Origin: JBCBSZ01 sp039185015
GTDB taxonomy: Bacteria > Actinomycetota > Acidimicrobiia > Acidimicrobiales > Poriferisodalaceae
Length of the DNA: 64,000 bases
Direction: 5' to 3'
Assembly (NCBI GenBank): GCA_039185015.1
Contig: JBCDAU010000017.1
Location: 1-64,000 of the forward strand
Of the stretch, positions 24,701-33,100 are shown piece by piece. A model generated the notes under the pieces. The model did no database searches and was not told the DNA's origin. It saw only the letters and a program-made list of their open reading frames with translations. The translations under genes and the position numbers were made by a program. Numbering within the stretch: position 1 is the stretch's first letter; the number at the start of each line of letters is the position of its first letter.

Positions 24701-26977
24701 ATGGGGTACGTCGAGGAGCGGGAAGCACTGATCGCTGACACGTCGGTCGGCGGGAGGGCCTTCGCCGAGCAACTGTGCGCCGCGGCCGACCGATGGCTCG
24801 CCGGGATCTTCGAAGCCGCCACCTCCGAGGTCGAGGGCCGCATCGCGCTCGTGGCGACCGGCGGATACGGCCGCGGGCGGCTCGCCCCGCACAGCGATCT
24901 CGACGTCCTGTTGCTCCACGACGACGTCGAGGGCATCGAGGAGCTGGCCGACCAGCTCTGGTACCCGGTCTGGGATGCCGGGCTGAAGCTCGGCCACGCC
25001 GTCCGCACGATCGCCGAGTGCGTCGCCGTCGCCGCCAACGAGGTCGAGACGGCCAGCGCGCTGCTCGGTGGCCGATGCATCACCGGCGATCAGGAGCTCG
25101 TCGACGACATGGTCGGCGACATCGAGGTGCTGTGGCGCGAGTCGGCCGACCGGTTGCTCGTCGACCTGGCCGACGACGTCGAGCAGCGCGGCGAGCGCTT
25201 CGGCGAGGTCGCCTTCCTGCTCGAGCCCGACCTGAAGTCGGGCATCGGTGGCCTCCGCGACGTGGACGCCGTGCGCTGGGTCGAGCTGGTGTGGCCGATG
25301 CACACCCCGGAGGATCTGGAGGCGCTCCGCGACGCCGAGACGACCCTGTTGACCGCCCGAGTCGAGGTCCACCGCCACGTCGGTCGCGCCGACGACCGGT
25401 TGCTGCTCGAGCGTCAGGACTCCGTTGCCGAGGCCCTCGGCGTCGGTGCGGACGAGCTGATGGCCGATGTCGCGTCCGCTGCGAAGCGCGTCGCCTGGAT
25501 CGAGAGCGAGACCTGGCGGCTCGTGCGCCGTCGGGCACAGGGTCGACGGTCGAGCGCTGATCGCGATCGGCCCGTCGCCCCGGGCGTGATCCGGCGCAAC
25601 GGCACGGTCCGCGTCGTGGCGGATCCGACCGAGGACCCGGCCGTGGTGCTCCGCGCCGCGGCGGCCGCCGCCCGCGCCGGCTGCCCGATCGACCGCGAGA
25701 CGCTCACCGAGCTCGCCGACACGATGCCGGTGTACGGCGAACCCTGGCCCGGCGACGCCCGTGAGCGTCTCGTCGACCTGCTGGCCCAGGGACGTTCGGC
25801 GATCCCGGTCCTGGAGTCGCTCGACCAGGCGGGCCTGCTCGTTCGGATCCTGCCCGAGTGGGAGCCGGTGCAGAGCCGTCCGCAGCGCAACGCCTACCAC
25901 CGCTTCACTGTCGATCGGCACCTCCACGAGGCCGCCGCCGAGGCGTCGCGGCTCACCGATCGGGTCCGGCGGGCCGATCTGCTGTTGATCGGGTCGTGGC
26001 TGCACGACCTCGGCAAGGGCTACCCGGGTGACCACAGCGAGGTCGGTACCGAGCTCATCAGCACCATCGGCCGCCGAATGGGATTCCCACCCGCCGACGT
26101 CGACACGCTCGGGTCCCTCGTCCAGCTGCACCTGCTGCTGCCCGACGTCGCGACCCGCCGCGACCTGGCCGACGAGGCGACGCTGCGCCGTGTCGCCGAC
26201 GAGGTGGGCGACACCCAGACCCTCGAGCTGCTCGGCGCGCTGACCGAGGCCGACTCGATCGCGACCGGACCGTCGGCGTGGGGCGAGTGGAAGGCGAGCC
26301 TGGTGTACACGCTCGTCGACCGGGTCATGGGCTTCATGTCCGGTCAGGATCTCGACGTCGGAACCTTCCTGACCGATGAGCACCGCCGGCTCCTCGCCGA
26401 GCGCGGCCTCACCGTGCAGGGCAGGGGAGACCTGCTCACCGTCATCAACACCGACCGCCCCGGCGGGTTCAGCCGCATCGCCGGCGCGCTCGCCCTCCGC
26501 GGGCTCGACGTGCTCGAGGCCAACGCCCACAGCGAGGACGGGGTCGCCGTGTCGGTCTGCAAGGTCGAGCGCACGACCGGCGAGCCGCCGCAGTGGGAAG
26601 GCGTCGTCGAGGACGTCGAGCGTGCGCTGCTCGGCCGCCTCGCGCTCGAGGCCCGGGTGCGCGAGCGGGAGCGGCTGTATGCCCCCAGGAAGCCGGTGTC
26701 GGCGACCCCGGCACGCACGTCGATCTCGGTGACCAACGACGAGTCCGACACCGCCACCATCGTGGAGGTTCGCACGGGCGACCGCGTGGGTGCGCTCTAC
26801 AACATCACGAGGGCCCTGGCCGAGCTCGATCTCGACATCCGCCACGCCAAGGTGCAGACGCTCGGGCACGAGGTCGTCGACTCCTTCTACGTGACCGATC
26901 GGTCCGGCCGGCAGCTCGACGACGACTACGCCGACGAGGTCGTCCTGTCCGTGCGCCACGCGCTCGATCTGCGATGA
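24701..26977 (+). CDS. glnD: PII uridylyltransferase/nucleotidyltransferase GlnD
   Basis: 758 residues. GlnD modifies and demodifies the PII signal protein in response to glutamine. Domains in order: nucleotidyltransferase with G-G-Y-G-R-G-R-L-A-P-H-S-D-L-D at residues 54-68; HD phosphohydrolase with L-H-D-L-G-K near 435; and two ACT domains that bind glutamine (about 575-640 and 685-755). All the catalytic acids expected for both activities are visible. In actinobacteria the modification of PII can be adenylylation rather than uridylylation. No glnB, amtB or glnA is in the window. The Nudix gene overlaps its stop by 4 bp. Confidence 0.92.
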   Translation: MGYVEEREALIADTSVGGRAFAEQLCAAADRWLAGIFEAATSEVEGRIALVATGGYGRGRLAPHSDLDVLLLHDDVEGIEELADQLWYPVWDAGLKLGHAVRTIAECVAVAANEVETASALLGGRCITGDQELVDDMVGDIEVLWRESADRLLVDLADDVEQRGERFGEVAFLLEPDLKSGIGGLRDVDAVRWVELVWPMHTPEDLEALRDAETTLLTARVEVHRHVGRADDRLLLERQDSVAEALGVGADELMADVASAAKRVAWIESETWRLVRRRAQGRRSSADRDRPVAPGVIRRNGTVRVVADPTEDPAVVLRAAAAAARAGCPIDRETLTELADTMPVYGEPWPGDARERLVDLLAQGRSAIPVLESLDQAGLLVRILPEWEPVQSRPQRNAYHRFTVDRHLHEAAAEASRLTDRVRRADLLLIGSWLHDLGKGYPGDHSEVGTELISTIGRRMGFPPADVDTLGSLVQLHLLLPDVATRRDLADEATLRRVADEVGDTQTLELLGALTEADSIATGPSAWGEWKASLVYTLVDRVMGFMSGQDLDVGTFLTDEHRRLLAERGLTVQGRGDLLTVINTDRPGGFSRIAGALALRGLDVLEANAHSEDGVAVSVCKVERTTGEPPQWEGVVEDVERALLGRLALEARVRERERLYAPRKPVSATPARTSISVTNDESDTATIVEVRTGDRVGALYNITRALAELDLDIRHAKVQTLGHEVVDSFYVTDRSGRQLDDDYADEVVLSVRHALDLR

Positions 26978-27696
26978 CCGGGAGCGGGTCGGAGCCGGTC
27001 ACACCGCAGCAGCTGCGCAGCTGGGCCGAGTCCCTGGCAGCCGTCGCCCGAACCGGCCTGGCCTTCACCGAGAGCCTCTACGAGCAGGAGCGCTTCGACG
27101 AGGTCCTCAAGGTCGCTGCAGAGATGCGGGCATCGGTCGACGCTCGGTACGACGCCGACGATCTGGTGCAGGAGTGGCTCCGCTCGGTCGGTGACGGCGT
27201 CGAGGGGTACGTGACGCCCAAGGTCACCGTCGGGGCCGTCGTGGGCAACGACGACGGCGAGATCCTGCTGGTGCAGCGCTCCGACTCCGGAGTCTGGCTG
27301 TTCCCGACCGGCTGGGCCGACGTCGGATACTCCGCGGCCGAGGTGGCGGTGAAGGAGGTCTTCGAGGAGACCGGCGTCGAGTGCGTGCCGGTGGGCGTGC
27401 TCTCGGTGGTCGACGGCATGCGCCTGGGGTTCACCACGATCCCCCTCTACTCCATCGTCTTCCACTGTCACGCCGTCGGGGGATCGCTGGCCGCCCACCC
27501 GCTCGAGACCGAGGACGTGGGCTGGTTCGCCGAGGAGGCGCTCCCGGAGCCGCTCGCGGGCTTCGAGCGCTGGGGTGAGCAGGCCTTCGCCGCGATCCGT
27601 GGCGAGGATCCCGCCGTGACCTGGGATCCGCCCCGCTTCCGCGCGGGTGAGGCACCACCCGACGCGTCCGGTGGTGCCGAACACCCCGGCGGATAG
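26974..27696 (+). CDS. Nudix hydrolase with N-terminal NUDIX_N domain
   Basis: 240 residues from the ATG at 26974. Residues 1-65 form a helical N-terminal domain of the NUDIX_N type, followed by a Nudix domain. The Nudix box is G-W-A-D-V-G-Y-S then E-x-A-x-K-E-V-F-E-E-T-G-V, with a Lys in place of the usual Arg of R-E-x-x-E-E. Proteins of this architecture hydrolyse nucleoside diphosphate derivatives such as ADP-ribose or CDP-choline. The substrate here is unknown. It is coupled to glnD by a 4-bp overlap. Confidence 0.85.
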   Translation: MTGSGSEPVTPQQLRSWAESLAAVARTGLAFTESLYEQERFDEVLKVAAEMRASVDARYDADDLVQEWLRSVGDGVEGYVTPKVTVGAVVGNDDGEILLVQRSDSGVWLFPTGWADVGYSAAEVAVKEVFEETGVECVPVGVLSVVDGMRLGFTTIPLYSIVFHCHAVGGSLAAHPLETEDVGWFAEEALPEPLAGFERWGEQAFAAIRGEDPAVTWDPPRFRAGEAPPDASGGAEHPGG

Positions 27697-27765
27697 CATT
27701 CACGACGCGCAGCCGTTCGCCGATGGGGCTGAGGCGCGCATGGGTACCCCAGGAGAGGAGCCACC

Positions 27766-28830
27766 GTGGGCCTGTCCGAGATCCGCGTCGGGCTGACGTT
27801 CGACGATGTTCTGCTGGTGCCGAAGCGATCGTCGGTCCGGTCCCGTCAGGACGTCTCGCTGCGCACCCGGCTGTCGACCAACGTCCCGATCGAGATCCCC
27901 GTGGTCTCGGCCAACATGGACACGGTCACCGAGTGGGAGATGGCGATGGCCATGTCCGAGCTCGGCGGTCTCGGGGTGATCCATCGCTTCCTCCCCATCG
28001 GCGCTCAGGCCGAGCAGGTCGGGCTGGCCAAGAAGAACGGCGCCGTGCGGATCGGTGCAGCGGTCGGCGTCGGCGCCGACGACGACCTGCTCGAGCGGGC
28101 CGGTGCCCTGATCGACGCCGGCTGCGACGTGCTCGTCCTCGACATCGCCCACGGCCACGCCGAGCACGCCATCGCCGGTGTGTCCGTGCTCAAGCAGCAT
28201 CACCCGACCGTCGACGTCATCGCCGGCAACGTGGCGACCGCCGCGGGCGCCCACGACCTCGAACAGGCCGGTGCCGACTCCGTCAAGGTGGGTGTCGGAC
28301 CCGGTGGTGTCTGCACGACCCGCCTCGTGGCCGGCGTCGGCGTGCCCCAGCTCACGGCCATCGACGACATCGCCAACTCGGGCGTGAGCGTCCCGATCAT
28401 CGCCGACGGTGGCATCCGCACCTCCGGCGACATCGGCAAGGCGCTCGCAGCCGGTGCCGACTCGGTCATGATCGGGTCGCTGCTCGCCGGCACCAAGGAG
28501 AGCCCGGGCGAGGTCGAGTCCACGGCCCAGGGCCTGGTCAAGCGCTACCGGGGCATGGCCTCGTTCGAGGCGGTCCGCCACCGGGCCGAGCGCACCGGTG
28601 AGGTCGTCGACGACGAGTACTTCGAACAGCGCGCCGCCGAGGGCGTCGAGGGCACCGTCCCGTACCGGGGCGAGGTCGGCAAGGTCATCGGCGAGCTGAT
28701 GGGCGGCGTGAAGAGCTCGATGAGCTACCTCGACGCCCGCAACCTCGCCCAGTTCCGGCAGAACGCCCAGTTCATCCGGGTCACGCCGGTCGGCCTGCGC
28801 GAGAACCTTCCGCACGCCACCCTCTCGTAG
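27766..28830 (+). CDS. IMP dehydrogenase/GMP reductase family, no CBS domains
   Basis: 354 residues, a single TIM barrel. The catalytic loop G-P-G-G-V-C-T-T-R holds Cys183. The protein lacks the ~120-residue CBS insert of normal GuaB and has the length of GMP reductase (about 347). The flap region reads D-E-Y-F-E-Q where IMPDH has D-R-Y-F, so the catalytic Arg of the Arg-Tyr pair is Glu. The E-G-V-E-G-T-V-P-Y segment looks like IMPDH. It could be either enzyme. GTG start with aggagaggag 5 nt upstream; TAGCAT at 27694 is a likely -10. Confidence 0.8.
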   Translation: MGLSEIRVGLTFDDVLLVPKRSSVRSRQDVSLRTRLSTNVPIEIPVVSANMDTVTEWEMAMAMSELGGLGVIHRFLPIGAQAEQVGLAKKNGAVRIGAAVGVGADDDLLERAGALIDAGCDVLVLDIAHGHAEHAIAGVSVLKQHHPTVDVIAGNVATAAGAHDLEQAGADSVKVGVGPGGVCTTRLVAGVGVPQLTAIDDIANSGVSVPIIADGGIRTSGDIGKALAAGADSVMIGSLLAGTKESPGEVESTAQGLVKRYRGMASFEAVRHRAERTGEVVDDEYFEQRAAEGVEGTVPYRGEVGKVIGELMGGVKSSMSYLDARNLAQFRQNAQFIRVTPVGLRENLPHATLS

Positions 28831-28836
28831 GGCGGC

Positions 28837-29082
28837 TCAGCTCTCCCCGAGCCGGCGGAGCACGTCCGCCTCGGGGAACGTCTGCGGGTCGCCGTACCCG
28901 TTCTCCATCAGCCAGCGGATCGCCGTGAGACACCGCCAGGCACGCCAGCCATCGATCAGCTCGCGATCGACGTCGACCCCGTAGCCCTCGAGCACCGCAT
29001 CCAGGTGCTCATCGTGGGTGAGCGTGGCGAGCCCCGCTCGCTCGAAGTCGCCTGCACTCGTCGTCCAGGCGGCGAGGGACAC
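28837..29082 (-). CDS. Short protein like the C-terminus of an APH-type kinase
   Basis: 81 residues from a GTG at 29082. The sequence L-D-A-V-L-E-G-Y-G-V-D-V then W-R-A-W-R-C-L-T-A-I-R-W-L-M-E-N-G resembles the last helices of aminoglycoside/choline phosphotransferase family proteins. The ATP-binding and catalytic parts are absent, because the PAC2 gene ends 40 bases upstream. It may be a remnant or a small independent gene. No good ribosome site is seen. Confidence 0.4.
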   Translation of the reverse strand: MSLAAWTTSAGDFERAGLATLTHDEHLDAVLEGYGVDVDRELIDGWRAWRCLTAIRWLMENGYGDPQTFPEADVLRRLGES

Positions 29083-29122
29083 TGCCAGACCGGAGGGCCG
29101 CCGATCGCGGCGATTCCCGGCT

Positions 29123-29986
29123 CTAGGGATCGCGCTGGTCGCGGAGGAACTGCTCGACCTCGGCGAGGAGCTCGTCGCTCGATCGCTCGGGGTCGTCGGT
29201 GAGGGGTTCGGACGCCTCGGCCTCGCGGATCTGGGCGACGTACTCGGCGAGCTCGTCGTCGCCCTCGACCAACGCGTCGACCTGGCTCTGGTAGCCGGCG
29301 GCCTCGGCCCGCAGGATGCGGAGGTGGGGTTCGAGCTCGATGTCGAGGGCGGCACCCAGCCGCTCGACCAGGGCGAGCGTGGCCTTCGGTGAGGGGGCGG
29401 CCGACACGTAGCTCGGCACCGGTGCCCACAGCGACAGGGCGTCGAGGCCCTTGGCCCGCGCCTCGGCCTGGAGGACGCCGACGATGCCGGTCGGCCCCTC
29501 GTAGCTGCTCGAACGGAGTCCGAGCCGTCGAACCTCGGCGGGATCGCCGGACGTGCCGATCACCGCCACCGGGTCGGTGTGGACGACCTCGGCGAGCAGC
29601 GCGCCGATGGTGATGATGCGCTCGACGCCGAGCTCCTCTGCCAGGGCCAGCACGGTCGCGCAGTACGAGCGCCACCGGAGGCGGGGCTCACTGGCGTGGA
29701 GGGTGATGACGTCGGGTCCGCCGGGGACCGAGCCGGCCGACAGGATGGTGCGGGGCCACTCGATGCGTCGCTGACCACGGTCGTCGAGGCGGACCAGTGG
29801 TCGGCTGACGGCGAAGTCGACGAACGGCTCGGCGTCGATCTCGGCAGCCTCGCGGACGTTGGCCAGCTCACCGAGGAACCGCACGGCGCCCGTGGCGGCG
29901 TCACCGGCGTCGTTCCAGCCCTCGAAGGCGGCGACGAGCACGGGGCGTCGGAGCGTCGGTCGGTCGTGCCACGTCACGAGCTCCAT
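29123..29986 (-). CDS. PAC2 family protein
   Basis: 287 residues, like the PAC2 (proteasome assembly chaperone-like) proteins common in actinobacteria. The N-terminal V-A-A-F-E-G-W-N-D-A-G-D-A-A signature is at residues 18-31. Later conserved parts are I-T-I-G-A-L-L-A and Y-E-G-P-T-G-I-V-G-V-L. The C-terminal 50 residues are acidic and probably coiled. In archaea and eukaryotes relatives help build the proteasome; the bacterial role is not settled. A -10 TAACTT lies 6 nt from the ATG. Confidence 0.9.
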   Translation of the reverse strand: MELVTWHDRPTLRRPVLVAAFEGWNDAGDAATGAVRFLGELANVREAAEIDAEPFVDFAVSRPLVRLDDRGQRRIEWPRTILSAGSVPGGPDVITLHASEPRLRWRSYCATVLALAEELGVERIITIGALLAEVVHTDPVAVIGTSGDPAEVRRLGLRSSSYEGPTGIVGVLQAEARAKGLDALSLWAPVPSYVSAAPSPKATLALVERLGAALDIELEPHLRILRAEAAGYQSQVDALVEGDDELAEYVAQIREAEASEPLTDDPERSSDELLAEVEQFLRDQRDP

Positions 29987-29992
29987 ACCGCG

Positions 29993-29998
29993 AAGTTA
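29993..29998 (-). promoter_or_regulatory. -10 element TAACTT
   Basis: Lies 6 nt before the PAC2 ATG at 29986; leaderless start predicted. Confidence 0.5.
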
Positions 29999-30134
29999 CC
30001 GGGTTGGCGACCGCCCTCGGTGCTGCCCGCGGCCCGACCACCACGCATGGTGTCACGAGCACGCGGGGTGAGATCGGGCGTACCATTCGCGAAGGAATCC
30101 TCTGGTGGGAGGGCTTCTCAGGGCGGAGCGGGTG

Positions 30135-31418
30135 ATGGTCAAGGTCATCTCGGAGATCATGAGCACGCCGGTCGTGACGGCCGTGCGATCGGAGACGGTC
30201 GCGGTCGCCGCGGCTCGGATGGAGGGCTGGCGAGTCGGCGCGCTCGCCGTGCTCGACGAGGGACAGCTCGTCGGCGTGTTGAGCGAGGGCGACGTGGTCG
30301 GGGTCGTGTCGAGCGGGCAGGAGCCCGCGCACACGACCGTCGGCTCGACGATGAGCGCCGACGCCATCTCGATCGAGCCCGACGAACGGGTCCGCGAGGT
30401 CGCAGCGATGGCGATCGACCGGGGCATCCGCCACCTGTGCGTCGTCGACGACGGCGTGCTCGTCGGCATGGTGAGCCTCCGCGACCTGCTGGCCGCCGGT
30501 CGCCGGATCGAGGACCTGAGCCTCGCCGCTGCGCTGACCGACGCCGCCACCCGTCCCCAACGCCGCCGCGCCGAGAGCCCGAACACCGGGTCCTCGCTCG
30601 AAGCACGCCTGCAGTCGATCGGTGGTGACCCCACCGACGACGAGGAGACCTTCCTCATCAAGCTCGACCGGATGCGGCGCAGCATCCACCTGTCCCGTCG
30701 ACCGCCCGACGCCGTCCGGGGTCTCGACCCGGCGCTGGCGGTCGCCGCGACCTGGGAGTTGTCCGGTGCCGGGGCACGGGGCGATGCCGCCTCACTCGCC
30801 ATGGCCTCCGCGCTGCCGGTCGTGATCGGATCCGTGCACCGTGCGATGTCGGGCCTCCCGCCAGCGAACGACCGGCCGGCCTCGACCCTCGCCGAGTCCG
30901 TCCTGCACCACGTCGGTGCCTCGCTCGCTCCGTTCCGCCTCGCAGCCCTCGACGCCACGCTCCGGATCATCGCGACCGGGACGGTCGACGCCGCCTCGGT
31001 GTCGATCTCCGCCGGCGTCGCCGCGGGCGTCAGCCCGGTCGAGACGCTGCCCGGCGCACTCCGGATCTTCTCCGGCCCCCACCAGCTCGGCGGCGAGGTC
31101 GCCGCGGTGCGAGCCCACCCGCGGACGGCAGCGCCGATCGTCGACCTCGACGCGTTGGGCGATCGACGGCTGCCACCGCTGCACGCCGTGCTCAACGATC
31201 TCCGCGAGGCCACGGCATCGAGCTCGACCTCGACGATCGACGACACCGTGCCCGGGCTGATCGCCACGATCCTCGACGAGCTGGGCGTGCCCCGCGGGTT
31301 CGAGGCGCCGGTGCTCGCCGTCGGCCGCGTCGCCGACTGGATCGAGCGGGCCGAGATCGCCCGCTCGGACGTCGAACGCGTGCGAGCGATGAGGGACCCG
31401 TCCTCCGCGTTGGTCTGA
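30135..31418 (+). CDS. CBS-domain pair fused to a citrate-synthase-like domain
   Basis: 427 residues from the ATG at 30135, with ggag 7 nt upstream; GTG at 30105 is less likely. Residues 1-~130 are two CBS motifs (I-M-S-T-P-V-V and M-S-A-D-A-I-S-I, each with a G-V-L-S/G-M-V-S-x-x-D half). Residues ~190-427 look like the large helical domain of citrate synthase: L-D-A-T-L-R-I-I-A, a S-G-P-H-Q-L-G-G-E where citrate synthase has G-P-L-H-G-G-A, G-D-R-R where it has D-P-R, and V-L-A-V-G-R-V-A-D-W-I like the C-terminal A-R-I-x-G-W. The A-D-H-E-x-N-x-S active-site segment is lost. This suggests a nucleotide-sensing protein with an inactive or altered enzyme domain. Confidence 0.6.
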   Translation: MVKVISEIMSTPVVTAVRSETVAVAAARMEGWRVGALAVLDEGQLVGVLSEGDVVGVVSSGQEPAHTTVGSTMSADAISIEPDERVREVAAMAIDRGIRHLCVVDDGVLVGMVSLRDLLAAGRRIEDLSLAAALTDAATRPQRRRAESPNTGSSLEARLQSIGGDPTDDEETFLIKLDRMRRSIHLSRRPPDAVRGLDPALAVAATWELSGAGARGDAASLAMASALPVVIGSVHRAMSGLPPANDRPASTLAESVLHHVGASLAPFRLAALDATLRIIATGTVDAASVSISAGVAAGVSPVETLPGALRIFSGPHQLGGEVAAVRAHPRTAAPIVDLDALGDRRLPPLHAVLNDLREATASSSTSTIDDTVPGLIATILDELGVPRGFEAPVLAVGRVADWIERAEIARSDVERVRAMRDPSSALV

Positions 31419-31431
31419 CAGTCTGAGCGGC

Positions 31432-31875
31432 GTGGACGCTTCCGACATCACCGTCGCCGAGGAGGTGGACGACGAGCTCGTCGACGCCTTCGCCCGGCTC
31501 ATCCCGCAGCTCTCCCGCTCCTCGCCCGCGCCGTCGGCTGCGGTGCTCGAGTCGATCGTGTCCCACCAGGCCTGCACGCTGCTGATCGCCCGGGTCGAGG
31601 GCCGGATCGTCGGCTCCTTGACCCTCGTGGTCTTCCCGATCCCGACCGGGCTCCGAGCGTGGATCGAGGACGTCGTCGTCGACGACGACGCCCGGGGTCA
31701 CGGCGTGGGCGCCGCCCTGAACCGGCGGGCGATCGAGATCGCCGCCGACCTCGGCGCGAAGACCGTCGACCTGACCTCCCGGCCGACCCGAGAGGCCGCC
31801 AATCGGCTCTACCAACGGCTCGGCTTCCAGGCCCGCGAGACCAACGTCTACCGCTACGACCTCGGCGATGAGTGA
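31432..31875 (+). CDS. GNAT family N-acetyltransferase
   Basis: 147 residues. The acetyl-CoA motif A is V-V-D-D-D-A-R-G-H-G-V-G-A-A-L, with R-x-x-G-x-G/A satisfied. Motif B follows with L-Y-Q-R-L-G-F. The acceptor is unknown. A CAGTCT hexamer 7 nt before the GTG may be its -10. It overlaps the truncated haemoglobin start by 8 bp. Confidence 0.85.
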   Translation: MDASDITVAEEVDDELVDAFARLIPQLSRSSPAPSAAVLESIVSHQACTLLIARVEGRIVGSLTLVVFPIPTGLRAWIEDVVVDDDARGHGVGAALNRRAIEIAADLGAKTVDLTSRPTREAANRLYQRLGFQARETNVYRYDLGDE

Positions 31876-32254
31876 CGAGGAGCAGATCACGATCTTCGAG
31901 GCGGTCGGCGGACAAGCGTTCTTCGACGCGCTCGTCGACCGGTTCTACGTCGAGATCGAGGCCGACGAGCTGCTCCGGCCGCTCTACCCACCCGATCTCA
32001 CGGAGTCCCGCCGGAATCTGGCCGAGTTCCTCGGCCAGTACTGGGGCGGCCCGGGCGTCTACTCGGACCGGAAGGGCCACCCCCGCCTCCGCATGAGGCA
32101 CGTGAACTTCGCCATCGGCGAGGAGCAGCGTGCGGCGTGGGTGCGGGCGATGACCGCCGCCCTCGACGGCACCGAGCCGCCGCTGCACCCCGAGCTGCGT
32201 CGACGCTTCGACGACTACTTCGAGATGGCCGCCCGCCACATGATCAACACCTAG
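31868..32254 (+). CDS. glbO: Group II truncated haemoglobin
   Basis: 128 residues, the trHbO type. It binds haem and O2 and in mycobacteria interacts with oxidative and NO chemistry. Expected residues are present: Tyr27 at B10 (D-R-F-Y), the Q-Y-W-G-G-P and G-H-P-R-L-R-M-R-H segments with proximal His78, and Trp91 at G8. Co-translation with the GNAT gene is likely. The gene ends at the hairpin element at 32309-32355. Confidence 0.92.
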   Translation: MSDEEQITIFEAVGGQAFFDALVDRFYVEIEADELLRPLYPPDLTESRRNLAEFLGQYWGGPGVYSDRKGHPRLRMRHVNFAIGEEQRAAWVRAMTAALDGTEPPLHPELRRRFDDYFEMAARHMINT

Positions 32255-32268
32255 GGACGGGACACCTC

Positions 32269-32308
32269 GACGAGCACGGCCCGGGCCGCAGCCCGTCAGG
32301 GCGAGGAC
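32269..32308. repeat. Dispersed intergenic element, copy B
   Basis: It holds acgagcacgg, then ccgcagcccgtcagggcg and aggac, as at 4108-4145, followed by a GC-rich hairpin. It lies between the convergent glbO and phosphoglycerate-mutase genes. Confidence 0.7.
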
Positions 32309-32355
32309 ACCGGGGGGGCCGGAGCACCGAGCTCCGGGGCTCCGGGGCCCCCGGT
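32309..32355. terminator. Bidirectional hairpin terminator, two-stem
   Basis: An outer stem accggggg/cccccggt (32309-32316 with 32348-32355) encloses a perfect inner 7-bp hairpin ccggagc-accga-gctccgg (32319-32337). It sits between the stops of glbO (+) and the mutase-family gene (-), so it can end both transcripts. Confidence 0.7.
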
Positions 32356-32368
32356 CGGGTCGAGCAAC

Positions 32369-33100
32369 TCAGCTCGCGTACTCGGCGGCGGTCGTGAAGT
32401 GCGCTCGCAGGTGGGTCGTGTCGTTGAAGCGGCGCACGGCCCACTTCTCGACGTCACGGCCCGGCTCGCCCGGTGCGGCGGGCATGCGGACGAGATGGTG
32501 GATCGACGCGTTGTCCGCCCCGTTGAAGGCGAAGTCGCGGCTGCCGGTGACGATCGACATCAGCGCGCCGATCACCCCGCCGTGGACCACGACGGCGACC
32601 TGCTCGTCGGCGTGGGCATCGGCGATCCGCCGGAAGCCCCGCTCCACCCGACCGCGGAACGTGTCCCGTGGCTCGGCCCCCGGGATCATGTCCCAACGCT
32701 CCTCGGCGTGCATCCGGAGGTAGGCAGGGTGGCCTTCGGCTGCGTACTGACGGAACTTCCCACCCTCCCAGTCGCCGAGGTGGACCTCGTGGAGGTCCGG
32801 ATCGAGCACCGGCGTCAGGCCCAGACGAGCGGCGAGTGGCGCGGCGGTCTCGGAGGTGCGGCGCAGCTTCGTGACGTAGATCGCGGCGATCGGCTCGTCG
32901 GCGAGACGTTCTCCGACGCGCTCGGCCTGCTCCCGCCCTTCGGGTGAGAGCTCGGGATCGCCCTGGCCGTCGACGAGATCGAAGGGGTGGTCGGGGTCGG
33001 CGGGCGCGGACTCGCCGTGGCGGATGACGAGGAGCTCGGTGGCGCCCTCGGGGCGAGCGAACCGGGACTGTCGGTACAGGGTGCGGCCGGTGTCGTTCAT
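32369..33100 (-). CDS. Histidine phosphatase (phosphoglycerate mutase) family
   Basis: 243 residues from the ATG at 33100. The phospho-histidine motif is I-R-H-G-E-S near residue 26. The second histidine is in V-V-H-G-G near 175, with the acid in D-P-D-L-H-E-V. The family includes cofactor-dependent mutases and many broad phosphatases; length and a divergent middle favour phosphatase. The gene overlaps the upstream alpha/beta-hydrolase-fold gene by 4 bp, so it is the last gene of a three-gene operon (34691 to 32369). Confidence 0.87.
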   Translation of the reverse strand: MNDTGRTLYRQSRFARPEGATELLVIRHGESAPADPDHPFDLVDGQGDPELSPEGREQAERVGERLADEPIAAIYVTKLRRTSETAAPLAARLGLTPVLDPDLHEVHLGDWEGGKFRQYAAEGHPAYLRMHAEERWDMIPGAEPRDTFRGRVERGFRRIADAHADEQVAVVVHGGVIGALMSIVTGSRDFAFNGADNASIHHLVRMPAAPGEPGRDVEKWAVRRFNDTTHLRAHFTTAAEYAS

